Part shown: piece by piece, positions 1-11,454 of the stretch
How the letters are laid out: each line of letters opens with the position of its first letter
Numbering within the stretch: position 1 is the stretch's first letter
Source: Paraphaeosphaeria minitans
Lineage: Eukaryota; Ascomycota; Dothideomycetes; Pleosporales; Didymosphaeriaceae
DNA: 64,000 nucleotides
NCBI GenBank assembly: GCA_015832175.1
Contig: WJXW01000003.1
Coordinates: 3,224,001-3,288,000 of the forward strand
Reading direction: 5' to 3'
The notes under the pieces: generated by a model
What the model saw: only the letters and a program-made list of their open reading frames with translations
What the model was told of the DNA's origin: nothing
Database searches by the model: none
Program-made: the position numbers and the translations under genes

Positions 1-555
1 TGCGTGGAAGCGGCGCCTTTCGTTGTTATAGATATCCTTCCGGGCACAGGGATTGTTTGAGAGCGGACTGAGAGGAAGAATAATAGATCTGAACTTTTTA
101 GCTTCAATGTGTTCAAGGCCATACTGGCCTCGCTATTCAACGAGATCTCCAATTTCGAATGCGGGGAAATGTGGGGTACCTAACTAGCTAGGTACCGGTA
201 GATATCGTAGGGGCGAACCGTGGGGATCACCACAACACATCTATGCCACAGTCATCTTCAAATACAGCGTTGAACATCCCTATAGACGACATATAAAAGT
301 ATCATGAGTTACAAATAGCTTCGCATGCGTCTTTGTAACCTCTGAATGCCCAGACACTGTCCATCGCTTGGTCTTTCCCCAAACTTTGCGCTGTCCACGG
401 GGACTTCTTCCGGAACCTTGCAACTCACCGGTTCATTGGTGGATTTTCAACGCATACACGCTATCCTTGACATTGACACTGTCCTCCGAGGGCGACCTAG
501 AAATGGTGTACGGTGTACATAAACATGCAGCCTCGCAGCTAACGGCGCGGCAGGC
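1..555. other. Left-edge intergenic region
   Basis: No supportable gene. It contains a palindromic GGTACC/CTAGCTAG stretch near 173-200 of the type that recurs between genes in this window. The part before 555 presumably holds the promoter of the carboxylesterase. Confidence 0.5.
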
Positions 556-2375
556 GTGATTGAGACGATGCTGCTCTCCTCTTTCTTCGCAGCGTCTCTA
601 GTCGCCTTGTCATCGGCGTCCCAACCTCCTGTCGTAAATTCGAGAGCCGGCATCTTCCACGGTCGCCACCTGCCTACCTTCCACCAGGATGTTTACCTCG
701 GGATCAAATATGCGCCGAAACCAGAGCGCTTTGCACCTGCAAAACTAGCAGATGATAATTCAACGACGCATTTGAATGCTACACAGTATGGCGTGGATTG
801 TACGGGCTATGGTTCAGATACGAACACACTTGTCTCCGGAGGGTGGACCACCCTGGGTGAAGATTGCCTCCATTTGAACATCATCAAGCCTATAGTAAAA
901 AAGCGCAAGGAGAAGCTGCCCGTGTTGTTATGGATTTATGGCGGTGGGTGGCAGCAGGGTGCGACCAGCGATCCCAGGTGTGCCATCTTACCCTCTCAAG
1001 TGACCTCATCTCATTCACATCCACAGATACAACCTAAGCTACATCGTCCAGCAGTCCTCATTCAACAACAAACCCGTCATCGGCATATCCATCAACTACC
1101 GCATGGCCGCCTTCGGCTTCATTTCCAGCAAAGAGATCGATGCAACCGGAAACCAAAACCTCGGCCTCCGCGACCAGCGTCTGGCCATGCAATGGGTGAA
1201 CAGACACATCTCTGCTTTCGGCGGTGACCCAAAGAAGGTGACCATCTGGGGCGAGTCTGCAGGCGCCTACTCTGTCGGCGACCACATCAACGCCTACAAC
1301 GGCGACGCCGGCGGCCTCTTCCGCGCAGCTGTCATGGAAAGCGGCGTTGCCGTCGGCGCGCCTCTCAACGGCACGGACTGGTACCAGCACATTTACGACA
1401 ACCTGACTGCCTCCGTCGGATGTGCGAACGCCACCGACACCCTCCAGTGCATCCGCGACGTGCCCTACGACAAGATCGCGCCATACGGATACGTCGGACT
1501 GGAATGGTTCCATGTCAGGGACGGTACCTTCATCCCACGGCACGGCCAGGCGTCCCTCGCCCAGGGCAGATTCGCGAAAATCCCAATCATCGTGGGAACC
1601 AACACAGACGAGGGCTTCGGCGTCAACGGCGTAGACACTGACGCGCAGGCCATCGAGCAGTTGACACATTCGAAGAGGTGGAACGTCAACGCCACGGTGG
1701 CGGGACGCATGCTGAAACTCTACCCGAACGATCCTGCGGTTGGCGCGCCGTATGGCTGGGGGAACAGAACGTGGCCGCAGTACGGGGCGCAGTATAAACG
1801 GTATACTAGCATCGCGACGGATCTGACTATGTTTGCGCCGAGGAGGCTGATGGCGGAGAGTATGAGCAAGTACGTCGAGGGTGTGTACTCGTACCGGTGG
1901 GATGCGCCGAAGTTCAATAACACGCCGACGACGATTGGGGTCAATCATTTCTCGGAGGTGAGTGGTATTTTTTCTTTTCAGATGCTGCGTATCTGTTCTG
2001 TGATGACTACTACAAGGTGAGGCTGGAGATAGAGTTGAGGTGCTCGCTGCATACCACCTGGGCATCACTGGATCATCTATCGAGAATGACTAACCCTACC
2101 TCCAGATCCCCTTCGTCTTCGGCAATCCAGAACAAACAATCACGCCCCTGGGCAACTCGATCGAGAACATGGCTCTCTCCCGTCTCGTTGGCAGGATGTG
2201 GGCGTCTTTCGCGTACGACCTGGATCCGAACGGGCATGGTGTTTCCGGCGTTCCGACGTGGCCGCAGTACAGCAAGATCGTCTCGAACTTTGTGTTCCGG
2301 GCAGATGAGAGTTATATCGAAGACGACGACGATCGGGTGGACAGCGTGGCATACATAAACAGCTTGGTGAGATAG
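556..2375 (+). CDS. Secreted type-B carboxylesterase/lipase
   Basis: Predicted exons are 556-977, 1027-1957 and 2106-2375 (540 aa). Introns of 49 and 148 nt have GTGTGC/CACAG and GTGAGT/CCAG borders. The N-terminus is a signal peptide (LLSSFFAASLVALSSAS), so the enzyme should be secreted and hydrolyse carboxylic esters. An oxyanion-type YGGGW precedes intron 1. The nucleophile elbow is GESAGA with Ser about residue 218. An acidic TNTDEG motif follows. The catalytic His is about residue 448 in VNHFSE, directly before intron 2, and is followed by IPFVFGN as in fungal homologues. The length matches the family (about 530-560 aa), and several N-x-S/T sites fit secretion. The start is the first Met in frame with a hydrophobic leader; the second Met four codons later would also work. 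The substrate cannot be read from sequence. Confidence 0.9.
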
Positions 2376-2480
2376 AGGAGAACAGAAACGTAACATGTGT
2401 CGTGGAGATTCTGGTTAGCTGTTCGAAGACGTACGGTAAAAGTGCATACCTACCTACTCCATCCCCCCTCTCGTCCACGC

Positions 2481-3591
2481 TCAATCCTTGCCCTCCCAAG
2501 CCCGTGCCAGATACTCCTCCAACCCCGTGAACTTATGCTCGGGGAACTTCCCATTCCACACCTCGCTCACATCCCAAGCGCCCCTCAGCATCCCCTTGAA
2601 AAACATAACGACAAATTCCTTGCTGAACGCCTCGCGGTCGTCCTGCGGTATAACCGGATGGCTCATGGTCGGCACCCAACTCGCCGTCAGCACGCCCCTC
2701 TCGACATCCTCGCTCCTCACATACTCCACGCTCCACTCGCCGCCGCGCAGCTTCCTGCCCAGCGCGAGGAGCTCGTTGATGTTGGTCCTTGCACCGCGCA
2801 TGCCGCCAACGGTGGGCCAGGCTTCTGCGAGGGGCGAGCAAAGTGCGCGGTTCAGCAGGGAGGAGATGTCGGCTATGGCGGTGAGGACGAGGGGCTGGGT
2901 GCCGTCGTCGAGGACCATGGCCCTCCTCCGCTCGAAGTCGAGGAAGAAGGGCCAGGTGATGAGGTTGGGGCTGAGCGGATTCGGGTGTGCGAAGTAGTCC
3001 ATGAAGATGCTCGGCTGGAATAGACAATACTGCATTCCGCCCAGCTCGCCCTTCTCGTTCAACTCGGCCAAGTACTTCGCGATGATGTCTTTATTCTCGT
3101 AGGGCGGGACGCCGCTGTTGTTGCGGATGCCCCATTCGGAGGGTGCGAAGCGCTTGACGCCGGCGGCGATACATGCGTGGATGAGGTTCTTCTGGACGAT
3201 GCAGTCTACGTCGAGGTGGACTACCAGGAAGGAGAGGCAGACGTCGAAACCCTTGAGCGCGTCGGTGAGAGCGGCGCGATCCGTGTAGTCGACGACTTTG
3301 TAGGAGACGCCTGGGGCGCTGGTGGTGGGGGGCGAGCGGGTGAAGATGTGAATGTCGTGGGTGCCGGAGGCGATGGGGGCGCGGAGGATCTCGGTGGCGA
3401 CATCTGGAGGGGTGAGTATTTGGGACAGTATGTGGTAGGGTTGGTGGTATGGGTGGAGGGAGGTGAGGCTGAGAATGGTTGTTCCGCGTGGAGAAGTCGC
3501 TTGCTGTGTAGCAAGGATGTGTCTGGGTCGCAGATGTAGGGAGTGAGGAAGCCATACTGCCTGTGCCGCCAGCTACGGCGATGCGAACCAT
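2481..3591 (-). CDS. NmrA-like/isoflavone-reductase-like NAD(P)-binding protein
   Basis: Predicted exons are 3591-3558 and 3403-2481, separated by a 154-nt intron (GTATGG...CTCCAG), giving 318 aa. The N-terminus carries the dinucleotide motif VAGGTGN, followed by a Rossmann beta-alpha pattern. A motif APSEWG at about residue 110 and an ENKD..K-like segment match the NmrA/phenylcoumaran-reductase-like group of atypical short-chain dehydrogenases. No signal peptide is present, so it is probably cytosolic. Members either reduce small aromatic compounds or sense NAD(P) redox state; which applies here is unknown. It converges with the carboxylesterase, the two stops being about 105 bp apart. The first exon is only 11 codons, so the start depends on the splice call. 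The GGTG motif supports it. Confidence 0.85.
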
Positions 3592-4278
3592 TCTTTCCAG
3601 TGTCTCACTTGATTCCGTTTTCTTGCTGTTGTTCCGGCTGAGCTGTTTACCTCTTATACTTGCAAGTGGTTGCGGATCTCTTCTTCCTTGTGCGATTGAC
3701 TTGCTTCACTTCTCAATTGAGTTCAATCACTTTGCTTTCCTGACTCTGCGACTCAGAAAGTAGCTCAATGCGAAGAGATCACACCGGAGCAACGCGCCTT
3801 TGTATCCCCAGTCCCGACTCATGCGCAGCGTCGCTGGGTGTCTACTTGCGTCAAGCCCCATGCCGGTCTTTGGCGGGGCTACGTGCGCGATGTGGGGTGC
3901 GGTAAGCTGCAACGGGCGAAATAATCATGAAGATGTGTTGTTCTCTTCCTCCGGGGGCAATCGACTTTGCTTGCGGAGACTGAGGAGGTGCAGTGATTCG
4001 ACCTTACACAAGAAAACCCTTCGGTGCTAACTGACAAAGTTTCCGCCTTGTTTCCCTAAGATAGTAAATGCCTAACTTTGAGTGCACATTCATGAGCAGC
4101 TTGGCTCGTGCTAGATACAAAAGTAGTATTGGTGACGGCGGGTGCTGGATGTTCGTGCTTGTGTTTCGTGAGGAGCAGTTTCAAGCGCTTGGTGTATCCT
4201 GAATGGACTCGTTCCCGTATACAATACCCTAGAATATAAACATTACATGACCCAAAAGAATCCATCGCACACCGCCGT
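3592..4278. other. Intergenic region
   Basis: This holds the upstream region of the NmrA-like gene and the 3' side of the membrane-protein gene. Only short overlapping open frames are seen, none resembling a known family. Confidence 0.5.
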
Positions 4279-5655
4279 CTACGGCTCGATGAGTGGAACC
4301 GCAGGCAGCGGCTTCTCGGGCAAAGGCTTGCTCGGCAGTGGCTTATTTGTCTGAATCTCATCCGAGTAACTCGGCGGACTGTCCTCGGGCTCATCCCTAT
4401 ATCCCTCGTCCCCGCTTTCTCGATCCCTGTAGGCATTCTCGTCCCTGTGCCCAGCAGCCAGCAGCTGCGCGTCCTCATCGTCGCCACCGTCCTGCCGCAT
4501 GCGCGCCCACACCTGGTCCATGCCGTCCCACCGCGCGAGCTCGCGCTGGCGCTTGACGGCGAAGAAGAGCCACCACGCAAACCAGACCGCCGCGAAGCCC
4601 AGTGCGAGGGCGCCCACCACGGCGAGCACGATGTCCCAGCGCCACTGGTGGACTACGATGCCGACGCCCTGGCGCAGCGAGCCTTTCTTCCCGTAGCCGC
4701 CCCATTCCTCAGCGAGGTACACAACGTGCCCGTCGCCGCGCACAATATCGCTGGCGAAGAATCGGCGCAGCTTGTCCAACAGTCCGAGTTTCTCGACCCG
4801 CGGTACCTCGGCATATCGTTGGGAGAACTCGATGCTTGCGATTTCGTAGTCGTAGACGGCCTCGGGCTCTTGGTAGCCGGCAGACAAGGGGCTGCCTGCC
4901 TGCTTATGGGTGCCTGGCCTGTCATTCTGTATCTCTTTGCCTTGGATGATGATGCGCAGCACCGACTGGTCGTCGCTGCCGAAGACGCGTCCGGTGTTCC
5001 TGTCCTGACCATTGCTCCCCCCGATTGCATCGAGCGTGATCTCCCATTTCTCAGTCTGCGTCTCGGGATGGGACTCCAGCCACTTGGAGTAGTAGTCGAA
5101 ATCTAGGTCTGCGGTCGATATGATGGGCTCGATGCAGTCGCAACCAGGGCTCCCGTCGCGGCATCTGCGGGCACATGCGAGGGCATCGGCGAGGTCGCTG
5201 CGCGTGAAGTTGAGGGGTATCTGCGGGGTTGATATGTACGGCGGGTGCGGGTTCGTAGAGAGGGACGGGAATATCGGCTGGCCGTTTAGAAGCAGCGTGC
5301 GGTGGTCGCGGGCGAGCGAGATGTTGAAGAGCTACGGCGGGACGGCCGTTAGCTTGCGCTCCCTTCCTCCCGAAGAGCTGGCAACACTCACCAGATCATT
5401 CTCCCTTTGCACGAGGGTAGAGGTCCGGTTCTCGCTCTCGCCAGAGAACTCCTGGACAGCGCAGTCGGGGCAGGCAATCTTTGCCATGTAGTATGCGCCA
5501 GGGGTAACCGTCGTGACAGCTTCCACGGGCCGCTTGCACTCGTCGTTTGTTCGGTCATCGTGGCTGGCGCAGTCGAGCGACAGCTCCGGGCTACCAACGA
5601 CAGCTCGCGGGAGGAACAGCGACAGCGCCGGTAGAGCACACAGCAGCGAACGCAT
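4279..5655 (-). CDS. Predicted single-pass membrane protein, function unknown
   Basis: Predicted exons are 5655-5392 and 5331-4279 (438 aa), separated by a 60-nt phase-0 intron (GTGAGT...CGTAG). The start at 5655 gives a clean signal peptide (MRSLLCALPALSLFLP); an upstream in-frame Met at 5703 would bury it. The extracytoplasmic part of about 320 residues has Cys pairs and N-glycosylation sites (FNIS, NFT). One strong hydrophobic span at about residues 324-348 is followed by a basic stop-transfer (KRQRE). The cytoplasmic tail is acidic, carries a PPSY (PY-type) motif, and ends in repeated KPLP units. I infer a type I topology in the secretory pathway or plasma membrane. The PY motif suggests possible ubiquitin-ligase binding. 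I do not recognise the family. Confidence 0.8.
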
Positions 5656-5805
5656 CTTTGGTGGTTCGAACGGTCCCCATGTTGCCGTTGAGCAGTAGGC
5701 CACTTTCTAGCCGCTTGGCGTGGGGGCGTAGCATTTCAGGGTTCCATGTCGAAGAGACATGCGAACTCAGTCCGCTTTCATGCATGAATTATGATCGTCA
5801 AAGAA

Positions 5806-5967
5806 CACAGGGCATCAGACAAAGATGCTTTCCAGCTAATGCATTCAATATCGCATGTATTGGAATGGAGGGGAAGCCTTGGCGCAGCAAACCAGCCATA
5901 CAGGGCATACCTTACGAATGTGCAAGACCACAGGGCATCAGAGAAAAATGCTTTCTAGCTGCATTCA
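5806..5967. repeat. Imperfect direct repeat, about 40 bp
   Basis: A block beginning CACAGGGCATCAGA and ending GCATTCA occurs at 5806-5847 and again at 5929-5967, with a 3-bp deletion and a few substitutions in the second copy. A shorter partial match (ACAGGGCAT) lies between them. The second copy runs directly into the tandem array at 5968, so the array may have grown from the end of a duplicated unit. Confidence 0.75.
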
Positions 5968-6104
5968 GTGTTGTGCTTCAGTGTTCTGTTTCAGTGTTGT
6001 GCTTCAGTGTTCTGTTTCAGTGTTGTGCTTCAGTGTTCTGTTTCAGTGTTGTGCTTCAGTGTTCTGTTTCAGTGTTGTGCTTCAGTGTTCTGCTTCAGTG
6101 TTCT
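5968..6104. repeat. 13/26-bp tandem array
   Basis: Ten full 13-mers alternate between GTGTTGTGCTTCA and GTGTTCTGTTTCA, followed by a partial unit, so the higher-order period is 26 bp. The last full unit is a hybrid of the two types. 26 is not a multiple of three, so every reading frame cycles through the array. This explains two overlapping open frames rich in CFSV and QCS that are not credible genes. Confidence 0.95.
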
Positions 6105-6495
6105 ACTATGTACATAAACGAGGCAAAGGCTTTTTACGCAGCAGCCCGGCCATGCATGAGGGGACCAAAACCCCCAGCGCACCTATCGACTGCCCTTTCA
6201 CAAAACTCAACAGATGCTGCCACCAGTGTGCTGTTTGAGCCACAAAGTACACGTAAGGTTTGTGAGTGAGTATCGACTCGAAGTTCCATTGTCGCGATGT
6301 AGAATGTGGAACATGACGTCATGTTCGTCACCCTCAGCCCACCACCTCACAGCCCCATGATGTAAATGGCCTAACGTCTCCGTCTACCATCCACAGTACA
6401 CTCCTGCTTGAGAAAACAACCACCTACAGATAGCGAACATCCAACCTCAACCCTACTACAACTGCACCGAGAGTCACACAACAAAAACAACAACA

Positions 6496-6819
6496 ATGTC
6501 CAACAACCGAACAACATCCACCTTCTCCTCCGCCTCGTACTCCTTCTCCTCGTCCACCGTCAACGGCGAAACCCGGTCTCGCAGCGAAGCCAGTTACAGC
6601 GATCCCTCGGGCACAAAAGTCCACCGCAGCTCCCAGGAGCCTGGACAGGCCGCGCGCGAAGAGAGGCTCGAGTACGACAGTGCTGGGCGGAGGATCGAGG
6701 GCGCGGGGGAGAGGGGCAGGATCGAGGATGTAACCGATACCGAGGGGCAGGCGGCGAGGGATAGGGAGTACGAGGAGAAGATGGAGGAGGAGTATGCGAA
6801 GAGGGAGGGCGGCGCCTGA
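6496..6819 (+). CDS. Small hydrophilic conserved-type fungal protein
   Basis: A single exon of 107 aa. The N-terminal half is Ser/Thr/Tyr-rich (SSASYSFSSS); the C-terminal half is highly charged and probably helical (EYEEKMEEEYAKRE). It contains a YDSAGRR segment. No signal peptide, membrane span or known domain is seen. The composition and architecture resemble short uncharacterised proteins found in many filamentous ascomycetes (from memory, not searched). The ATG is preceded by an A/C-rich leader (ACAACAACA) typical of a fungal 5' UTR, which supports the start. Function unknown. Confidence 0.7.
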   Translation: MSNNRTTSTFSSASYSFSSSTVNGETRSRSEASYSDPSGTKVHRSSQEPGQAAREERLEYDSAGRRIEGAGERGRIEDVTDTEGQAARDREYEEKMEEEYAKREGGA

Positions 6820-7759
6820 GGGGCGGGGATGGGTGTGGGTGTGGCAGGAGAGGGGAGACGGTGGAAAAGTTTAGGCTATGGCGTTCCGGAATCAAAGACG
6901 GTCCTGGGGACGTGAAAATGTATATCTATTGTTAGTGTATGAATTGGTGTGCCTCAAAACGAGTGATTCTACAGCCATGAGACGATCGCGGCGTGTGTGG
7001 CATCCATCACCCTCAGCACCGGGTAGACTAGGTTGGTAGATAGCTCGGTTCATGCCGCTGGGCTTCTCACCCCTCTGCAAACACTCGAGAGCTCAATACC
7101 CGCGCCCATCCACCCCGACACCCTACGTCTCCCGGGGCTCTACACTAGTGTCCATTATGCACTTGAGTATCCGCGCCAGACTGCAATATCCGCCGTCACT
7201 AGCGCGATGTTTGTAGCTCGCACCGATAGCCGCGAGTAGCCGCCACCGCCCGCTTCATATCAGCGCGACCGCCCGCACTTGCGCATGCGCACATGTCCGG
7301 ATATTACAACGGGAAACGTTGGTGGGGTCGCAAGCCTGGCTGACGATGGAATTCTGGCTGGTTGTGCGGTGGCATTTCAAGGAGGGCGGATGGTGGTGGA
7401 GAGGGCACGGGCGTATATAGAGTTGGGTTGCCAGCAGTGAATGATGGCGGTTGGTTCGAATAGTTGAACCATACGAAGTGCCTCTACATCGTGTGCCCCT
7501 ACATCTTGTCACTCTACATCTTGTCCCTCTCCACCTAGTCCCTCTACATCGTGTGCCTCTACATCTTGTCACTCTACATCTTGTCCCTCTCCACCTAGTC
7601 CCTCTACATCGTGTGCCTCTACATCTTGTCACTCTACATCTTGTCCCTCTACATCTTGTCCCTCTACATCTTGTCCCTCTACATCTTGTCCCTCTCCACC
7701 TTGTCCCTCTACATCTTGTGCTCATGATCCAATAGCATCACCAAACTCTGCCACACACC
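6820..7759. other. Intergenic region with minisatellite
   Basis: Apart from the 240-bp minisatellite at 7480-7719, no credible gene is present. It should include the P450 promoter. Confidence 0.6.
7480..7719. repeat. Minisatellite, 16 x 15 bp
   Basis: Sixteen uninterrupted units of about CCCTCTACATCTTGT occupy exactly 240 bp. The first eleven or so follow a 60-bp (4-unit) higher-order pattern, with variants CTCTACATCGTGT, CACTCTACATCTTGT and CTCCACCTAGT. The last units are nearly identical to each other. The array ends 40 bp before the P450 start codon. 15 is a multiple of three, so the array stays open in frame and would read as VPLHL pentapeptides on the plus strand and RCRGT on the minus strand. 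Confidence 0.95.
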
Positions 7760-9426
7760 ATGGAGTTTCTCCTCAGCATACTCCGATCGCCGCTGCTCCT
7801 GCTGGCCTCGGTCTTCGGCGTGCTGCTCCTCTACGTAGGTACCGTCCCAACCTCGCTCTACCAATTCCTGACCCGCGCAGATCTCCGCCATAATAACCTA
7901 CCGCCTGACCCTGCACCCTCTGGCGCGCTACCCCGGCCCCAAACTCGCCGCCATAACCGACATCTACCTCACCTACTACGCCTACCGCGGCTCCCGACAT
8001 CTCGCCTTCCAGCGCGCGCACGAACAGTACGGCCCCTACGTCCGCCTCGGCCCAAACACCCTCTCCTGCAACACCGCCACGGCTCTGAAGACCATCTACG
8101 GGTTCCGCGCCAACGTGCGCAAGGCCGATTTCTACACCGCGTTTCCCGCCAACAAGAAGACGGTGAATGTGCACAGCAGCATCGACAAGTTGCAGCATGC
8201 GCGCAAGAGGAGGGTCATGAGCCATGCGTTTAGTGACCAGGCGATCAAGAGTCTGGAGAAGTACATCTTGGCGAACGTGAGGACTGCGTGTCGCTTGCTG
8301 GGGGAGAACAAGGGGGGCGAGAAGGGGTGGAACGAGCCGTGGAACGCGGCGGATTGGTGCAACTGGTTGGTGTTCGACATCATGGGTGACTTGGTGTTTG
8401 GCAAAGCGTTTGGCATGCTGGAGAGTCCTGCGAACCGGTTTGCGGTGGATCTGGTCGGGAATGCGGCGCATCGACATTTGATCGTAAGTTTTCTTGTTGC
8501 CGGGAACGGAACGATGCTGATGTGAGCAGTGTGGAACGCATTTGACGATACACAACTGGCACCTGGACAAGGTTCTGTTCCGCAAGATCGCGGCGCAGCG
8601 GGGACAGTACATGCAGTACAGCAAGGCGCAGGCGATGGAGAGGACGAAGATGGGGCTCGACGTTGACCGCAGGGATTTCTTCTTCCATTTGCTGAATGCG
8701 AAGGATCCTGAGACGGGTAACGGGTTCAGCATGGACGAGCTGTGGGGCGAGTCGAACCTGTTGATCATCGCTGGGTCGGACACAACGTCTACTGCCATGG
8801 CTGCCACGTTCTTCTATCTTGCCCACAACCCGGCAACCCTCCAGAAGCTGTGCCAGGAGATATGTGCTACGTTCGCTGATGTCGAGGACATTGTTTCCGG
8901 GCCGACGCTCAGCGGCTGCGCATACCTGCGTGCATGCATCGATGAGTCCATGCGCATGACGCCCCCAGTCGCCGGTGCTCTGCCCCGGCAAGTTCTTCCA
9001 GGTGGTATCGACATCGACGGCCACCACATCCCCGCCGGGGTGGACGTGGGCGTACCGCACTATGCTGTCCACCACAACGCCGACTACTTCCCGCGTCCGT
9101 TCGACTACGTGCCCGAGCGATGGCTTTCCGACCCGGTAGCCAACCCTTTGCACAACAAGCTCACAGAAGCCCATGCCGCCTTTTGTCCCTTTAGTATAGG
9201 CCCAAGAGGGTGCATTGGCAAGGGATTGGCGTACGTCGAGTTGACGGTTACGATTGCGCGAGTCTTGTTCCTGTATGATCTGAGGTTGGCACCAGGGTCT
9301 ACCTTGGGCGCGGGGAACAAGGATTTGGAAGTTGGGAGAACGCGGGCGTCAGAGTATCAGATCGAAGATCGGTTCGCGAGTACGAAGGATGGACCCATGT
9401 TACAGTTCCGACCCAGGGAGTCGTAG
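7760..9426 (+). CDS. Cytochrome P450 monooxygenase
   Basis: Predicted exons are 7760-7834, 7881-8483 and 8530-9426 (524 aa). Both introns are 46 nt (GTAGGT...CGCAG and GTAAGT...AGCAG). The N-terminus is a membrane anchor (PLLLLASVFGVLLLY) followed by the Pro-rich hinge ARYPGPKL, so it should be ER-bound. Conserved elements are the I-helix AGSDTT (about 307-312), ExxR as ESMR (365-368), the YVPERW segment, and the haem loop FSIGPRGCIG with Cys about 454. All invariant residues are present, so the gene looks functional. It resembles fungal P450s of the isotrichodermin-15-hydroxylase/benzoate-hydroxylase type used in secondary metabolism or xenobiotic turnover. No backbone synthase lies nearby, so the substrate is unknown. 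Confidence 0.93.
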
Positions 9427-10267
9427 CTCAGCCCTCAAGGTCATCGACGGTAGTTCTTGCCATCCCTACCAAAAGGGCCGATTTCTGGTTCCACTTCTCT
9501 TCACCCGATAGCATCGTCTGGAGGTCCTGATATAGATAAATCTTTGTACTTGCGTCGACAAATCTTATTTCCTAGTTCGTCATCCTACATCATGCATCAC
9601 TCCGTGTATTCCTTCCGCCGTTTCTCGTCTTTTGCGCGTACCGATGTATCGGTGACAATTTTTGAACCCAGAGCCGTCGGCATTCCCTCGTAGATGTCGT
9701 GAGATCTTCTGATAGTAAGTTGAAGGCAGGCGCGCGCATTTTGATATCTCGCGACGAGACTGTTGCCGAGTTCCTGTGCCAACCGTCCAGTCCTTGTCGT
9801 CGTCTACAAAAGATGGATTTATCCTTTTTATCCCTGTCCGTGTGAGAACAACGAATCCGTTCGCCAGATAATGTGTATTCTTTTTTTCATTCAAATGGCC
9901 CTCTCGACGTAGGTAGCGTCTGGGAATTGGAGGAGACAGAATGCCCTCTCTCCAGTGAACCTATTGAACGTTGTATATATTTTCTCTCATCCAAATATGA
10001 GTCTGTTCCTGATGAAGTGCACTACGAAAGCGACTAGTTCGCAAGGGAGCTGTGTTTGAGGGTGAAATTGATTAAAGCGCGTTGGCGAGGAGCCTGACTA
10101 CTTTGCGTTATCGATTAGATCATGTGATATCTCTTGGCATTTCTTAGTGAGCTTTTCTTTGGCCTTGCTTGCTTCGTGATTCCATCAATCGCCTCGACTA
10201 TTCGTCATTATTTGTTGCTGACCCTATCCGTCTGATCAATTCGATAGACTTCCAATACTTGTTCAAA
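9427..10267. other. Intergenic region
   Basis: About 840 bp between the P450 stop and the RRM-protein start. Only short unconvincing frames are seen. Confidence 0.5.
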
Positions 10268-11454
10268 ATGGCTCTGCCTCGTGTCTGCTCACTAGGGCGC
10301 AGCCTCGTCTTCAGGGGCCCTACGACACGTGTTGCGACCTCTGTCTTCTTATCCGGGCGCATCACGGTTGCGCATCGCTCGTTTATGTCGGCATCCCACC
10401 GCCTGCAAGAGGTTGTCCAGTCCGCTCCGATCAGCTCCGCAATTGCAACCGCCCCGGCTTCTCAGGCATCAATACCTGAAGAACAACGAATGAAGAACGC
10501 GCGCTCGGTCAAAGTTTTTAAAGTACCCAGACGTGCTGGAAGGAGTCAAGTCGAGTCATTTTTTACCGATGCAGGTTTTCAAGTGTCAGTTCTCCTCCCT
10601 TGCCATATGAAGTTCCGCCGACACATCTGGCAAGTTGAAGTTCACGTGATGGGGGCTGACCCGTTCTTGTCAGTGTCGATATCTATATGAGCCTTGATCG
10701 TTTCAGATATGAAGGCGACACTTTTGCCTCAGTAGAGCTGGCCAATGAAGAGCAAGCCCAGAGAGCTGTCAAGGAACTCAACGGGAACGCGTCCATGGGC
10801 AATGAGGTGTATCTCAGAGCGCTGAACCCGGAGTTTAGTTGGGACCATTTCCTGTCCGGGCATCGTTACAAGCACACTTACCTGGTGCGCGAAGACAAAT
10901 CCGGAATTAGACAAGCCGTCATGCCTCTCCTTGAAGGTCGCCGTGTGCGCATCTCCGTCAAATATCCTGCATGGGGTACCAAAGGCGATTCGAACGCTCA
11001 GCGCCGTGAAAAAGATCTGAAAGCTCTGGAGCGTTCCTTCGATCGGTTTGGCATCGAGTCGATCAGCAGACTGGCACCCCAGTTCGGAGAGACGACCTTC
11101 CTTCCCAAGTTCTTCTGCCACATAGACTTCACCACCAAACAGGGCGCAGAAGAGGCCGTTCAGGCGATGCATGAGAAGGAGTGTGAGGGTGTGCTCGTCT
11201 GGGTGCGCACGACCGAAGTCAACGAGGCCAAAGCGTACCAGATCGGGAGGTTGGACAAAGACTTGTTGGCAGAATTGCAAGAGAAGGGGTTGGCGCCAGC
11301 GAATTCGGATATCCATGAAGATTGGGTGTCGAAAACCGCAAAGAAGAACCCCAAGGACTTTGATCGCCACCGGAACTGGACTGATCCGAAGAATCCGCCC
11401 AAGAGGCGCTCTTATCGCTCCAAGACACCGAATCCGGCGCAGACAATGGTGTAA
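10268..11454 (+). CDS. Mitochondrial RRM-type RNA-binding protein
   Basis: Predicted exons are 10268-10584 and 10707-11454 (354 aa), separated by a 122-nt phase-2 intron (GTCAGT...TTTCAG). The donor at 10585 is the only nearby one that keeps frame. The start at 10268 gives a basic, hydroxylated leader (MALPRVCSLGRSLVFRG) that looks like a mitochondrial presequence. An in-frame Met at 10169 would put a non-leader in front. The intron splits an RRM: VKVFKVPRRAG is RNP2-like and DTFASVEL is RNP1-like. A second, more divergent RRM-like unit follows (RRVRISVKYP...FFCHIDF). The C-terminus is basic and Pro/Lys-rich. I infer a role in organellar RNA metabolism; the exact target is unknown. Confidence 0.82.

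Larger units (their letters stand above)
5656..6495. other. Repeat-bearing intergenic region
   Basis: It contains an imperfect direct duplication (5806-5847 and 5929-5967) followed immediately by the 13/26-bp tandem array. Long open frames through the array (up to 240 codons) are by-products of the repeat. Confidence 0.6.

Noticed and set aside
1058..2068. Minus-strand 336-codon open frame
   Set aside because: It lies entirely opposite carboxylesterase exons and is the codon-bias shadow of that gene.
5968..6104. CRISPR-like array
   Set aside because: There are no unique spacers, the units are directly tandem, and the host is eukaryotic.
5547..6269. 240-codon plus-strand frame through the 26-bp array
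   Set aside because: More than a third is repeat-derived. A second frame crosses the same repeat and there is no domain.
7255..7725. 156-codon minus frame and 94-codon plus frame over the minisatellite
   Set aside because: The frames exist only because a 15-bp unit without stops keeps frame; kept as a repeat, not a gene.
10169..10267. Upstream in-frame Met of the RRM protein
   Set aside because: It would bury the mitochondrial-type leader that begins at 10268.
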